Shown: positions 39,719-49,183, counted from the stretch's first letter. The stretch: 52,383 nt of DNA from Actinomycetota bacterium (GCA_004366385.1 SIRU01000032.1:1-52383), one strand, 5' to 3'. Notes: generated by a model not told the origin, from the sequence alone. Made by a program: numbers and translations.

Positions 39719-40972
39719 CTAGGCGGGTGTCGTCTCGGAGACGAGCCCGGCGGCGGCTCGCAGCGCGTCCGCCTTGTCCGTTCGCTCCCAGGTGAAGTCG
39801 CGATCGTCGCGGCCGAAGTGACCGTACGCGGCCGTCTTCGCATAGATCGGGCGCAGGAGGTCGAGGTCGCGGATGATCGCGCCCGGGCGCAGGTCGAAGT
39901 GCTCCCACACGATCTCCTCGAGGCGCGCGATCTCGATCGTCTCCGTCCCGAAGCACTCGAGGTTCACGCTCATCGGGTGCGCGACGCCGATCGCGTACGC
40001 AACCTGGATCTGGCAGCGGTCGGCGAGGCCCGCGGCGACGACGTTCTTCGCCACGTGACGCGCGGCGTACGCGGCCGAGCGGTCGACCTTCGTCGGGTCC
40101 TTGCCCGAGAACGCGCCGCCCCCGTGTGGCGCTGCGCCGCCGTACGTGTCGACGACGATCTTGCGGCCGGTGAGCCCCGTGTCCCCCATCGGCCCGCCGA
40201 TCACGAACTTCCCGGTCGGGTTCACGTACAGGAAGTCCTTCGCGTTCAGGCGCGCGGGGTCGTAGAGGCCGCGGTGGTCCGCGTGCAGGATCGGTTCGAC
40301 GACGTGCTCGAGCAGGTCCGGCTTCATGAGGCTCTCGACGTCGAGCCCGTCGCGGTGCTGCGTGGAGATGAGCACGCGCTCGATCTCGACCGGCCGCTGT
40401 ATCCCGCGCTCGTCGACCTCGTAGCGCACCGTCACCTGGGACTTGCCGTCCGGGCGCAGGTACGGGAGGACATTGGCCTTGCGCACCTCCGCGAGGCGCT
40501 TCGTGAGCTTGTGCGCGAGGAGGATCGGGAGCGGCATCAGCTCCTCGGTCTCGCGCGTCGCGTAGCCGAACATCATCCCCTGGTCGCCGGCGCCGAGGAG
40601 GTCGAGCGGGTCGGTGTCGCCGTGCTGCGCCTCGTAGGACTCGTCCACGCCCTGCGCGATGTCCGCGGACTGCTCGTCGATCGCGACGACGACGCCGCAG
40701 GTCTCGAAGTCGAAGCCGTACTTCGCGCGCGTATAGCCGATCTCCGCGATCCGGTCGCGGACGACGGCACGGATGTCGACGTACGTGTCGGTCGTGATCT
40801 CGCCCGCGACGACGACGAGCCCGGTGGTGACGAGCGTCTCGCAGGCGACGCGGCCGTTGGGGTCGTCCTTCAGGATCGCGTCGAGGACGGAGTCGGAGAT
40901 CTGGTCCGCGACCTTGTCGGGATGACCTTCGGTGACCGACTCCGACGTGAACGAGAACGAGCGCGCTGCCAT
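39719..40972 (-). CDS. metK: S-adenosylmethionine synthetase
   Basis: Makes SAM from methionine and ATP. 417 residues from the ATG at 40972: the N-terminal [52 protein letters not shown], and the P-loop-like [19 protein letters not shown]. All catalytic segments are intact. The 252 bases upstream hold the gpsA hairpin and a stem (CTGTGC/GCACAG), but I see no SAM-I, SAM-II or SAM-IV riboswitch core. Confidence 0.97.
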   Translation of the reverse strand: MAARSFSFTSESVTEGHPDKVADQISDSVLDAILKDDPNGRVACETLVTTGLVVVAGEITTDTYVDIRAVVRDRIAEIGYTRAKYGFDFETCGVVVAIDEQSADIAQGVDESYEAQHGDTDPLDLLGAGDQGMMFGYATRETEELMPLPILLAHKLTKRLAEVRKANVLPYLRPDGKSQVTVRYEVDERGIQRPVEIERVLISTQHRDGLDVESLMKPDLLEHVVEPILHADHRGLYDPARLNAKDFLYVNPTGKFVIGGPMGDTGLTGRKIVVDTYGGAAPHGGGAFSGKDPTKVDRSAAYAARHVAKNVVAAGLADRCQIQVAYAIGVAHPMSVNLECFGTETIEIARLEEIVWEHFDLRPGAIIRDLDLLRPIYAKTAAYGHFGRDDRDFTWERTDKADALRAAAGLVSETTPA

Positions 40973-41204
40973 GGGGCCGAAGGCTACACACCGGGCGCGC
41001 ACGGACTGGCGCTCGTCGGCCGTGGCTTCTCAGGCGGTGAAGCTGGGGCTGTGCGGCTCAGGCGGCAGCCTGCCCGCGCAGAAGTTGGCACAGAATCGTC
41101 ACCCAGGTGTGAGCGAATCCTCGATAGCGTGACGTCAGGGACACGGGAGTGCCCCTGGGGGCGGTTGGGGGTTTGCGCGCGGGCGGCTCCCCGCGTCTCA
41201 CCCC

Positions 41205-41225
41205 GGGCGAGGCGAGTCTCGCCTC
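41205..41225 (-). terminator. hairpin at the gpsA stop codon (repeat family B, copy 3)
   Basis: GGGCGAGGCGAGTCTCGCCTC differs from the ftsY and degV copies by two C-to-T changes, yet still pairs as GAGGCGAG/CTCGCCTC around one base. It ends at the gpsA TAG stop. A probable terminator. Confidence 0.55.
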
Positions 41226-42181
41226 TACTCCGTCGTCGGCGCGCGGCGCATCAGCTGCTCGACGAGGTCGGTCAGCAGCACGCCGTCGAGCACCGCACAC
41301 ACGCCCTCGGTGATCGGCATCTCGATCCCGAGCCGATGCGAGAGGTCGCGGAGGACAGGAGCGGTCGTCAACCCCTCCACGACCATCCCGATCGCGTCGC
41401 GCGCCTGCTCGGGCGAAGCGCCGCGCGCGATCAGCTCGCCGGCGCGCCGGTTCCGGCCCGAGGGCGCCCAGCACGTGACGATGAGGTCGCCCATCCCGGC
41501 CAGGCCCGCGAACGTGTCGGGCCGCGCGCCGGCGACCTCGGCCAGCCGCCGCATCTCTGCGAGACCCCGCGCCACGAGCGCCGCCTTCGCGTTGTCGCCG
41601 AGCCCGAGGCCGTCTGCGCCGCCGGCCGCGAGCGCGATCACGTTCTTCGCGGCCGCGCACAGCTCGACCCCGGCCACGTCGTCGTTGACGTACACGCGGA
41701 AGACCGACGAGTTGACCGCGACCTGCAGCCGCACCGCGAGCTCGAGCTCGTCGCTCGCCACCACCGCAGCTGCCGGAAGCCCTCGCACGATCTCCTCCGC
41801 GATGTTCGGCCCGGAGAGCACCGCGACCGGGCGGCTGCGAACGAGCGTCGAGAGCCGCTCGCCCGTCTCCGGGTCGAGGCCCTTCGTGAGACTGAGCACC
41901 GGCGCGCTCCCCGGGAGCGACGCGACCACCTCGCCGAACACACGGCTCGGCACCGCCACCACGACCACGTCCGCGTTCGCGACCGGCGCCTCTTCGATCG
42001 TCGCAGCCGCGATCCCATGCAGGCTCGTGCTCGTCACGTAGCGCGGGTTGCGCTTCGTCTCGCGGATCGCCGCCACCTGCTCGGGGTCACGCGCGGCGAG
42101 CGTGACGTCGTGCCCGTTGTCGCGGAGCAGCGTCGCGAACGCCGAGCCCCACGAGCCCGCGCCGACGACGACGGCCTTCAC
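41225..42181 (-). CDS. gpsA: glycerol-3-phosphate dehydrogenase [NAD(P)+]
   Basis: Makes sn-glycerol 3-phosphate for phospholipids. 318 residues: Rossmann motif VVGAGSWGSAFATLL, LSLTKGLDPETGERLS, SGPNIAEEIVRGLPAA, catalytic Lys in CAAAKNVIALAAG, GLAGMGDLIVTC and GRNRRAGELIARG. GTG start. It provides the acceptor used by PlsY and then PlsC (43.6 kb). The gap to der holds a palindrome. Confidence 0.97.
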   Translation of the reverse strand: MKAVVVGAGSWGSAFATLLRDNGHDVTLAARDPEQVAAIRETKRNPRYVTSTSLHGIAAATIEEAPVANADVVVVAVPSRVFGEVVASLPGSAPVLSLTKGLDPETGERLSTLVRSRPVAVLSGPNIAEEIVRGLPAAAVVASDELELAVRLQVAVNSSVFRVYVNDDVAGVELCAAAKNVIALAAGGADGLGLGDNAKAALVARGLAEMRRLAEVAGARPDTFAGLAGMGDLIVTCWAPSGRNRRAGELIARGASPEQARDAIGMVVEGLTTAPVLRDLSHRLGIEMPITEGVCAVLDGVLLTDLVEQLMRRAPTTE

Positions 42182-42212
42182 TCGCCGGCCCCGGCGACCG
42201 CGTGCCGTCGCA

Positions 42213-42247
42213 GTCGACTTTGTGGCTCAGAGCCACAAAGGGTCGAC
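42213..42247. repeat. long palindrome between der and gpsA
   Basis: Inner arms CTTTGTGGCT and AGCCACAAAG around CAG, with outer GTCGA and TCGAC framing the stem (two unpaired G on one side). It sits 28 bases past the der stop on the minus strand and upstream of the gpsA start at 42181. A possible attenuator or dispersed element; unusually A/T-rich arms for this genome. Confidence 0.55.
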
Positions 42248-42275
42248 GTCGCGCGCGCGACCGGCATCCGCGGGG

Positions 42276-43631
42276 TCACTCGCTCGTCACGAAGTCGATG
42301 GACACCGGCACCCCCTCGAGCCTGAAGCGTCTGCGGAGCTCGTTCTCGACCCAGTATCCGTAATCGCGCGTGACCAGGCGGCGGTCGTTCACGAAGAACC
42401 GGAAGCGCGGCGGGCGCGAGCTGACCTGCGTCCCGTACATGAGATTGAGCCGGCGGCCGCGGCGGCCAGGCGGCTGCCGCGCCTCGCGCAACTCGGCGAG
42501 CGCGCGGTTCAGCTCGGCCGTCGGGATGCGGCCCGCATAGCGCGTGAAGACGTCCTCGACCGTGTCCAGGAGGCGCTCGAGGCCGCGCCCCGTCACCGCC
42601 GAGACCGCGAGGATCGGCGGGCGCTGACGCAGGCGTCGCTCGAGCTGCGGACGCGCGTCCTCGATCCGGATCTCCGTGACGTCCCACTTCGAGAGCGCGA
42701 CGACGGTCGCGCAGCCGGCCTTTCGGGCCACGTCCGCGACAGCCAGGTCCTGGTCGACGACGCCCTCGGAGGCGTCGACGAGCACGATCGCGACGTCCGC
42801 GCGCTCCGCCGCCTCGAGGGCGCGGAGCTCCGAGTAGTACTCGATCCCCTGCCGGTGCCGCCGCTTCCGCCGCAGCCCCGCGGTGTCGACGAGCACGAAG
42901 GTGGTGTCGTCCCGCTCGAGCACCGTGTCGATCGTGTCGCGCGTCGTCCCCGGGACGTCCGAGACGATGACGCGCTCGCGGCCGACGAGCGCGTTCAGGA
43001 GCGACGACTTGCCGACGTTCGGACGGCCGAGGATCGCGACGCGGATCGCCTCCTGCCCCACCGGGACCTCGCCGCCGCCCGGGAGCCGCGAGACGACCTC
43101 GTCGAGCAACTCGCCGGTGCCGTGCCCGTGCAGCGCGGAGATCGGCACGGGATCGCCGAGGCCGAGGCGGTGGAACTCGAGCGCCTCCGCGTCCCGGCGA
43201 GGATCGTCGAGCTTGTTCGCGACCACGAGCACGTCTCGGCGCGACGCCCGCAGGATCCGCGCGAGGTCCTCGTCCCCCGGCGTCACGCCCGCGCGCGCGT
43301 CGACGACGAGGACGACGAGGTCGGCCTCCTCGATCGCCTGCTTCGCCTGCTCGACGATCTGCGGGCCGAACGGCCCGGTGTCCGCCTCGTCGACGCCGCC
43401 CGTGTCGATCAGCCGGAAGGTCGTGCCCGCCCACTCGCAGAGGAGCTCCTTGCGGTCGCGCGTGACCCCCGGCGTCTCGTGGACGACGGCCGCGCGCGTC
43501 TGCGACAGCCGGTTCACGAGCGTGGACTTGCCGACGTTCGGGTAGCCGACGATCGCGACCGTCCCCGCGATCTCGACCGGCGCGTCCGGAGCCGCCTCCG
43601 TCCCGGGCGTGGGCGTCCGGCGCGCCCTCAT
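42276..43631 (-). CDS. der: ribosome assembly GTPase Der (EngA)
   Basis: Double-GTPase needed for 50S assembly. 451 residues from the ATG at 43631. Domain 1: GYPNVGKST, DTGG, NKLD. Domain 2: GRPNVGKSS, DTAGLRRK, SKWD. C-terminal KH-like domain with RFFVNDRRLVTRDYGYWVENELRRRF. The ATG overlaps the plsC stop (ATGA). Part of the conserved cmk-plsC-der-gpsA order. Confidence 0.97.
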   Translation of the reverse strand: MRARRTPTPGTEAAPDAPVEIAGTVAIVGYPNVGKSTLVNRLSQTRAAVVHETPGVTRDRKELLCEWAGTTFRLIDTGGVDEADTGPFGPQIVEQAKQAIEEADLVVLVVDARAGVTPGDEDLARILRASRRDVLVVANKLDDPRRDAEALEFHRLGLGDPVPISALHGHGTGELLDEVVSRLPGGGEVPVGQEAIRVAILGRPNVGKSSLLNALVGRERVIVSDVPGTTRDTIDTVLERDDTTFVLVDTAGLRRKRRHRQGIEYYSELRALEAAERADVAIVLVDASEGVVDQDLAVADVARKAGCATVVALSKWDVTEIRIEDARPQLERRLRQRPPILAVSAVTGRGLERLLDTVEDVFTRYAGRIPTAELNRALAELREARQPPGRRGRRLNLMYGTQVSSRPPRFRFFVNDRRLVTRDYGYWVENELRRRFRLEGVPVSIDFVTSE

Positions 43632-44278
43632 CGCGGGGGTGTCGCGTGGCGCGGGCGGCCGAGCTGGTGCAGCTCCATGAGCCACTCCCACAGCTCGCGG
43701 ATCTTCCGCTCGACCTCGAGCGACGCCTCCTTGTAGCCGCGGCCCCCGCGCGGCAGCCCGTCGAACGTCAGGGGCTCGCCCCACGCCACCGAGACCGGCT
43801 TGAAGTTGCCGAGCCGCCACTCGTGGCTCCCGTAGATCGCGACCGGGATCAGCGGCGCGCTCTCGTTGATCGCCACCATCGCCGCGCCCGGCTGCACCGT
43901 CCCCGGGACACCGCTCCGCTGGCGCGTGCCCTCGGCGAACATTCCGAGCGCATGCCCGTCGCGCACGATCTGCCGCATCGTCCGCACCGCGTCGCGGTCG
44001 GACTCCCCGCGCCGCACCGGGAACGCGCCGAACGAGCGCATGAGCTGGCCGAGGCCGGGAACCCTGTGCGCCTCCACCTTCGCCATGAAGTAGAGCGTGC
44101 GCGGACAGGCCGAGCCGAGCACGGGCGGGTCGATCCAGCTGAAGTGGTTCGCGGCGACGACGAGCCCGCCGTCCAGCGGCACGCGCTCGGCGCCGTAGAC
44201 GCGGTGCGGCGCCACGAGCTTCGCCGCCGTGCCGATGGTCAGGCGGCCGACCGACCAGATCGCGTCCGTCCTGTTCAC
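43628..44278 (-). CDS. plsC: 1-acyl-sn-glycerol-3-phosphate acyltransferase
   Basis: Second acylation in phosphatidic acid synthesis. 216 residues with the four family blocks: catalytic HxxxxD in NHFSWID (H45, D50), FPVRRG, the substrate block FAEGTRQRSG, and IPVAIYG. It lacks a clear membrane helix, suggesting peripheral attachment. GTG start overlapping the cmk stop (GTGA); coupled to der downstream. Confidence 0.95.
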   Translation of the reverse strand: MNRTDAIWSVGRLTIGTAAKLVAPHRVYGAERVPLDGGLVVAANHFSWIDPPVLGSACPRTLYFMAKVEAHRVPGLGQLMRSFGAFPVRRGESDRDAVRTMRQIVRDGHALGMFAEGTRQRSGVPGTVQPGAAMVAINESAPLIPVAIYGSHEWRLGNFKPVSVAWGEPLTFDGLPRGGRGYKEASLEVERKIRELWEWLMELHQLGRPRHATPPR

Positions 44279-44922
44279 GCGGCTCTCGCCTCCACCAGCG
44301 CGGCCACGCGCGCGACGACTTCCTCGATGTCGAGGTCGGTGGTGTCGAGGATCACGGCGTCCTCGGCCGGCTGCGTGTTCACGGCGTCGCGCTCGTCGCG
44401 CTTCCGAAGGTCGGCGGCGAGCGCCTCGCCGGACACGCCCTCGCGCTCACCGGAGCGCCGGCGCGCGCGTTCCTCGGGGTCGGCGACGAGGAAGACCTTC
44501 ACCTCGGCGTCGGGCGCGACGACGGAGCCGATGTCACGGCCTTCGATCACCACGTCACCCTCGGAGCCGAGCGCGCGCTGGCGCTCGCGCATGAGCTCGC
44601 GCACGGCCGGGTGGCGCGCCACGACGGGCACGCTGCGGTCGATCTCGACCTCGCGGATCGCCGCGGAGACGTCCTCGCCGGCGATCTCGACGTGGCCGTC
44701 CTCGCCGAACGAGACGGGATGCGCGTGTGCCAGGCGCGCGAGCGCGTCGCCGTCCTCGAGCGGCACACCGTCGCGCAGGGCGAGCCAGGTGAGCGCGCGG
44801 TACATCGCGCCCGTGTCGAGGTAGCGGAAGCCGAGCCGCTCGGCGAGCGAGCGCGCCACCGTGCTCTTGCCCGAGCCCGCCGGTCCGTCGATGGCCACGA
44901 TCACGGCGCGATTCAACCTCAC
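44275..44922 (-). CDS. cmk: cytidylate kinase
   Basis: Phosphorylates CMP and dCMP. 215 residues: P-loop DGPAGSGKSTVARSLAERL, LDTGAMYRALT, the CMP-binding IEGRDIGSVVAPDAEVKVFL, and the lid ADPEERARRR. GTG start overlapping the aroA stop (GTGA). Member of the scp-aro-cmk-plsC-der-gpsA block. Confidence 0.97.
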   Translation of the reverse strand: MRLNRAVIVAIDGPAGSGKSTVARSLAERLGFRYLDTGAMYRALTWLALRDGVPLEDGDALARLAHAHPVSFGEDGHVEIAGEDVSAAIREVEIDRSVPVVARHPAVRELMRERQRALGSEGDVVIEGRDIGSVVAPDAEVKVFLVADPEERARRRSGEREGVSGEALAADLRKRDERDAVNTQPAEDAVILDTTDLDIEEVVARVAALVEARAA

Positions 44923-46199
44923 GCGGCCTCGAGCTGGGCGAGCAGCTCGAAGAAGCCCGGGAAGCTGACCTCGACCGCCTCGGCGCCGCGGAGCTCGACG
45001 CCCTCGATCGACGACATCCCCGCGACCGCCCCGAGCATCGCCAGCCGGTGGTCGCCGCGCACGTCGACGACGCCGCCACGCAGGCGGGCAGGGACGCCGC
45101 GCACGCGGAAGCCGTCGTCCGTCGCGCGGATGTGCGCGCCGAGGCGCCGGAGCTCCTCGACCACGCCCTCGATGCGGTCGGTCTCCTTCACGCGCAGCTC
45201 GCCGGCGCCGCGGACGACGCTGTCCCCGCGCGCGTGGCAGGCGGCGAGCGCGAACAGCGGGAGCTCATCCACGAGCCCGGGCACCTCGCCCGCCGTGATC
45301 GTCGTCCCGACGAGCTCGGACGCGCGCACCTCCACGTCCCCGGCCGGCTCGCCGCCGATCGCGCGGCGGTTGTAGACGGCGACCCGCGCGCCCATCCGCT
45401 CGAGCACGTCGAGCAGGCCGGTGCGGCGGGGATTCAGCCCGACGCCGTGCACGGTCACGGTCGAGCCGGGGATCGTGGCGGCGGCGACGAGCAGCGGAGC
45501 CGCCGAGGAGAAGTCGCCGGGGATCTCGAGCTCGCCGAGCGAGAGCCGCTCCGCGCGCGACACGGTCGCGCTGTTCGGTCGCCGGCGCACGGGCGCACCC
45601 GCGCGCTCGAGCAGCCGCTCGGTGTGGTCGCGCGTCGGCAACGGCTCGACGACCGTCGTCTCGCCCTCGGCGTACAGCCCGGCGAGCAGGATCGCGGACT
45701 TCACCTGCGCGGACGCGACCGGCAACTCGTAGTCGATCGCGTGCAGCTCTCCGCCCTCGACGACGAGCGGCGCGTGGCCGTCCGTCGTGTCGATCGTCGC
45801 GCCCATGCGGCGGAGCGGCTCGGCCACCCGTTCCATCGGCCGCGAGGAGAGCGACTCGTCGCCGGTCAGCTCGAAGCGCCCGTCCTGCCCGACGAGGATC
45901 CCGGGAAGAAGCCGCATGAGCGTGCCCGCGTTCCCGCAGTCGATCGCGCCGGCCGGTGCCACGAGCCCACGCAGGCCACGCCCACGGACCCGCAGCGTGT
46001 CCACGTCCTCGTCCACGACCTCGACGCCGAGCGCGCGCACGGCCTCGAGCGTGGACTCCGTGTCCGCAGAGCGCCCGAACCCGCGCACGACCGTCTCCCC
46101 GTCGCAGATCGCGCCGACGAGCACGGCGCGATGCGAGATGGACTTGTCACCCGGCACTGCCACGTGCCCGACGACCGCAGGCACCGGCTCGACGCGCAT
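44919..46199 (-). CDS. aroA: 3-phosphoshikimate 1-carboxyvinyltransferase (EPSP synthase)
   Basis: Sixth step of the shikimate pathway. 426 residues with PGDKSISHRAVLVGAI, the PEP loop GNAGTLMRLLPGI, SSRPMERVAEPLRRMGA, ASAQVKSAILLAGLYAEG, GDFSSAAPLLVAA, and RVKETDRI. The residues after the invariant NAGT are L-M-R-L rather than the A-M-R-P of E. coli, more like class II enzymes; sensitivity to inhibitors is not inferred. ATG start. It is divergent from trpS across 165 bases. Confidence 0.97.
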   Translation of the reverse strand: MRVEPVPAVVGHVAVPGDKSISHRAVLVGAICDGETVVRGFGRSADTESTLEAVRALGVEVVDEDVDTLRVRGRGLRGLVAPAGAIDCGNAGTLMRLLPGILVGQDGRFELTGDESLSSRPMERVAEPLRRMGATIDTTDGHAPLVVEGGELHAIDYELPVASAQVKSAILLAGLYAEGETTVVEPLPTRDHTERLLERAGAPVRRRPNSATVSRAERLSLGELEIPGDFSSAAPLLVAAATIPGSTVTVHGVGLNPRRTGLLDVLERMGARVAVYNRRAIGGEPAGDVEVRASELVGTTITAGEVPGLVDELPLFALAACHARGDSVVRGAGELRVKETDRIEGVVEELRRLGAHIRATDDGFRVRGVPARLRGGVVDVRGDHRLAMLGAVAGMSSIEGVELRGAEAVEVSFPGFFELLAQLEAA

Positions 46200-46364
46200 G
46201 GTCGGGTGAGTCTATCCTTGGCCGATCGTGACTCCCGCCCTCCGCAGCGAGCCCTGGTCGTGGCCGACGCGAGGCGGGAGCCTGCGCTCGCCCTGACCGG
46301 CGCTCGACTCTCGTCTCGCGACTCGAGGCCCCCGTTCACCGTTGCGAAAGGAGAGAATCGAGCG

Positions 46365-47351
46365 ATGAAGGTCTTCTCGGGAATCCAACCCACGGGCGAG
46401 CCGCACATCGGCAACTACTCGGGCGGCTTCCGCCAGTACGCGGCCACGCAGGAGCAGGGCGAGGCGTACTTCTGCATCGTCGACCTGCACGCGATCACGG
46501 TCGGGCACGACCCGAAGGAGCTGTACGACGGGACGCTCGACATCGGCGCCATGCTCTTCGCGACCGGGCTCGACCCGGAGCGCTCGACCGTCTTCGTGCA
46601 GAGCCACGTCACGGCGCACGCGGAGGCGGCGTGGCTGCTCGGCTCGGTCACGAGCTTCGGCGAGCTCCGCCGGATGACCCAGTTCAAGGAGAAGGCCGAC
46701 CAGCAGGAGTTCGTGTCGGCCGCGCTCTTCGGCTACCCCACGCTGATGGCCGGCGACATCCTGCTGTACCAGACCGACATCGTCCCGATCGGCGACGACC
46801 AGCGGCAGCACCTCGAGCTCACGCGCGACGTCGCCGAGCGCTTCAACCAGCGCTTCGGCGAGACGTTCCGGATTCCCGACGGCGTGTACCCCGAGGCCGG
46901 CGCGCGCGTGATGGACCTGCAGGAGCCGACGAAGAAGATGTCCAAGTCGTTCGGGACCGAGGCCGGGAAGGTGCTGCTGATGGACGACGCGGACACGATC
47001 CGGCGGAAGGTCAAGCGCGCCGTCGCCGACTCGGGACGCGAGGTGCGCCACGACCTCGACGAGAAGCCGGGGATCTCGAACCTCATCGAGCTGATGACGG
47101 TCGCGACCGGCGAGACGATCCAGGAGGTCGAGGCGCGCTTCGACGGGCACGGGTACGGCGACTTCAAGGAGGCGGTCGGCGAGGCGCTCGTCGCGCTGCT
47201 GACGCCGATCCAGGAGCGCTACCGCGAGCTGCGCTCGGATCCGGCCGAGCTCGGTCGGCTGCTTGCAATCGGCGCCGACAAGGCGCGCGAGGCGTCGGCG
47301 CCGACGCTCGAGGCGATGTACGAGCGGATGGGGTTCGCCCAGCCTTCGTGA
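46365..47351 (+). CDS. trpS: tryptophanyl-tRNA synthetase
   Basis: 328 residues, class I synthetase. HIGH motif as PHIGNY near the N-terminus (FSGIQPTGEPHIGNYSGG), KMSKS as KKMSKSFG, and the tryptophan-binding DIVPIGDDQRQHLELTRD. The ATG at 46365 follows GGAGAG at 46350-46355. The 165 bases upstream contain CTCCCGCC/GGCGGGAG complementary segments and a TATCCT box, but no T-box antiterminator (TGGNACCGCG) is seen. Its stop overlaps the next gene as GTGA. Confidence 0.97.
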   Translation: MKVFSGIQPTGEPHIGNYSGGFRQYAATQEQGEAYFCIVDLHAITVGHDPKELYDGTLDIGAMLFATGLDPERSTVFVQSHVTAHAEAAWLLGSVTSFGELRRMTQFKEKADQQEFVSAALFGYPTLMAGDILLYQTDIVPIGDDQRQHLELTRDVAERFNQRFGETFRIPDGVYPEAGARVMDLQEPTKKMSKSFGTEAGKVLLMDDADTIRRKVKRAVADSGREVRHDLDEKPGISNLIELMTVATGETIQEVEARFDGHGYGDFKEAVGEALVALLTPIQERYRELRSDPAELGRLLAIGADKAREASAPTLEAMYERMGFAQPS

Positions 47352-48406
47352 AGCGCACGCTCGTCGTCAGCGGGATCGTCTTCGCCTTCGTCGCCGCGGG
47401 CGGGATCCTCAACTACGCAGGCGCCTCCGCGGTCGCGGTGTTCCTGGTGACGGGCATCGCGCTCGGCGGCGTCGCGTGGACGATCGGCATCGCCACGGAG
47501 TCCGTCGGCGCCCGCTACGGCCCCGGCGTCACGGGCGCGCTGCAGTCAACGCTCGGCAACCTGCCCGAGCTCTTCATCGTGCTCTTCGCGCTGGCCGCAG
47601 GGGAGCTCGTGGTCGCGCAGTACTCGATTCTGGGCTCGATCTTCGCGAACGCCCTGCTCGTGCTCGGCCTGGCGATCACGGTTGGTGCGAGCCGAGCGCC
47701 GGGGAACGTGATGACGTTCTCGCGCCGGCTGCCCACGGACACCGCGACGCTCCTCATCCTCGCCGTCTTCATCATCTCGCTCCTCGGGATCTCGGATCAG
47801 CCCGGGGCGGCGGCACGGGAGAACGCCATGACCATCTCCGTCATCGGCGCGATCCTGCTCCTCGGGGTGTACGGGCTCTGGATCTGGGGCTACCTGCGCT
47901 CGGAGACGCGGGGCGAGCCGGCACTCGAGGAGCCGGCCGTCGAGAACGTGCTCCCGTTCCGGTTCTCGGTCGGGCTGCTGGCGGCATCCGGCGTCGCGGC
48001 GGCGTTCGTCTCCGAGTGGTTCGTGCACGCGATCGACCCCGCGGTCGAGGAGCTCGGGATCTCCAAGGCCTTCACCGGGCTCGTCATCGTCGCCATCGCC
48101 GGGAACGCAGTCGAGAACGTCGTCGCCATCCAGCTCGCCGCGAAGCGGAAGTACGACCTCGCGGTCTCGGTGGTCAAGAACTCGGTCGTCCAGATCGCGT
48201 GCTTCCTGTGGCCGATCCTCGTGCTCGCCTCGCTCCTGTTCACGGAGCAGCTGACGTTCGTCGTGCCGCCGCTCTTCGTCGGCGCCCTCCTGCTCATGGC
48301 GCTCGCGCTGTGGCAGATCACGGGCGACGGGGAGGCGACGACGTTCGAGGGAGCGTCGCTCGTCGCGCTCTACGTCGTCCTCGCGACGATCGTCTGGTTC
48401 GAGTAG
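47348..48406 (+). CDS. Ca2+/H+ antiporter-type cation exchanger (CaCA/CAX family)
   Basis: 352 residues with about eleven membrane segments. The two inverted alpha repeats each have the ion-binding core: STLGNLPELFIVLFAL and IAGNAVENVVAIQLA (GN-x-x-E). Short acidic linker between halves (EPALEEPAVEN), as in microbial CAX proteins. Likely exports Ca2+ for H+; ion specificity cannot be told. GTG start coupled to trpS by a four-base overlap, an unusual partner. Confidence 0.9.
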   Translation: MKRTLVVSGIVFAFVAAGGILNYAGASAVAVFLVTGIALGGVAWTIGIATESVGARYGPGVTGALQSTLGNLPELFIVLFALAAGELVVAQYSILGSIFANALLVLGLAITVGASRAPGNVMTFSRRLPTDTATLLILAVFIISLLGISDQPGAAARENAMTISVIGAILLLGVYGLWIWGYLRSETRGEPALEEPAVENVLPFRFSVGLLAASGVAAAFVSEWFVHAIDPAVEELGISKAFTGLVIVAIAGNAVENVVAIQLAAKRKYDLAVSVVKNSVVQIACFLWPILVLASLLFTEQLTFVVPPLFVGALLLMALALWQITGDGEATTFEGASLVALYVVLATIVWFE

Positions 48407-48460
48407 ACCGCGCGGGCGTCAGGGCGGGCTGCGCCTCGGAGGTGAACTCGGCCCGCGACC

Positions 48461-49183
48461 TCACGCTGCCGCATCTCGAGCGAGCCCGACGAGCTCGCGG
48501 AGGCGGCGCACCTCGTCTGCGGCGAGTGACCGACTCTCCCCCGGGGAGAGGTCGTCGACTCCGAGTCCCGCGTACCGGCTGCGGTGGAGACGGCGGACGG
48601 GATGTCTCACCGCCTCGCACATGCGCTTCACCTGATGCTTCCGGCCCTCGTGCAAGGTCAGCTCCAGCACCGAGGTCGGGCCTCCGCGACGAAGGACGCG
48701 CGCGTCCGCTGGAGCTGTGACCCCATCCTCGAGCTCGACGCCGGCGCGGAGCGCGCGCAGCGCCTCCTCCCCCGGCGAGCCCTCGACCTCCGCCTCGTAC
48801 ACCTTCGGCACGCCGTAGCGGGGGTGCGCCAGCCGGTGGGCGAGCGGGCCGTCGTTCGTAAGCAGGAGCGCTCCAGTCGTGTCCGCGTCCAGCCTCCCCA
48901 CCGGCACGACGCGGGCGGGATGCGACACGAGCCCGACGACCGTCGGGCGCCCCTGAGGGTCGCGCGCCGTCGTCACGACACCCGCCGGCTTGTGCAGGAG
49001 CACGTACGCGAGCGGCTGCCGCTCGACGCGCCGCCCGTCCACCTCGACGACGTCCCGCGCCCCGACGACCGTGCTCAGCTCTCCCGGCTCGCCGTTCACG
49101 CGCACGCGGCCGGCGCGGATGAGCTCGTCGGCGCCGCGCCGCGACGCGACCCCGGCTCGCGCGAGGAAGGCGTTGAGCCGCAC
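48461..49183 (-). CDS. rluB: ribosomal large-subunit pseudouridine synthase (RluB/RsuA family)
   Basis: 240 residues: S4 RNA-binding domain (LNAFLARAGVASRRGADELIRAGRVRVNG), then the catalytic GRLDADTTGALLLTNDG, whose first Asp attacks uridine, and HEGRKHQVKRMCEAVRHPV near the C-terminus. GTG start. RluB modifies 23S U2605 in E. coli; the site here is inferred from family and from the conserved scpA-scpB-rluB order, which two plus-strand genes interrupt in this window. Confidence 0.93.
   Translation of the reverse strand: MRLNAFLARAGVASRRGADELIRAGRVRVNGEPGELSTVVGARDVVEVDGRRVERQPLAYVLLHKPAGVVTTARDPQGRPTVVGLVSHPARVVPVGRLDADTTGALLLTNDGPLAHRLAHPRYGVPKVYEAEVEGSPGEEALRALRAGVELEDGVTAPADARVLRRGGPTSVLELTLHEGRKHQVKRMCEAVRHPVRRLHRSRYAGLGVDDLSPGESRSLAADEVRRLRELVGLARDAAA

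Noticed and set aside
40973-41204. SAM riboswitch upstream of metK
   Set aside because: A stem is present, but none of the conserved SAM-I, SAM-II or SAM-IV core bases are recognisable.
46200-46364. T-box leader for trpS
   Set aside because: No TGGNACCGCG antiterminator sequence; the CTCCCGCC/GGCGGGAG complementarity alone is not enough.
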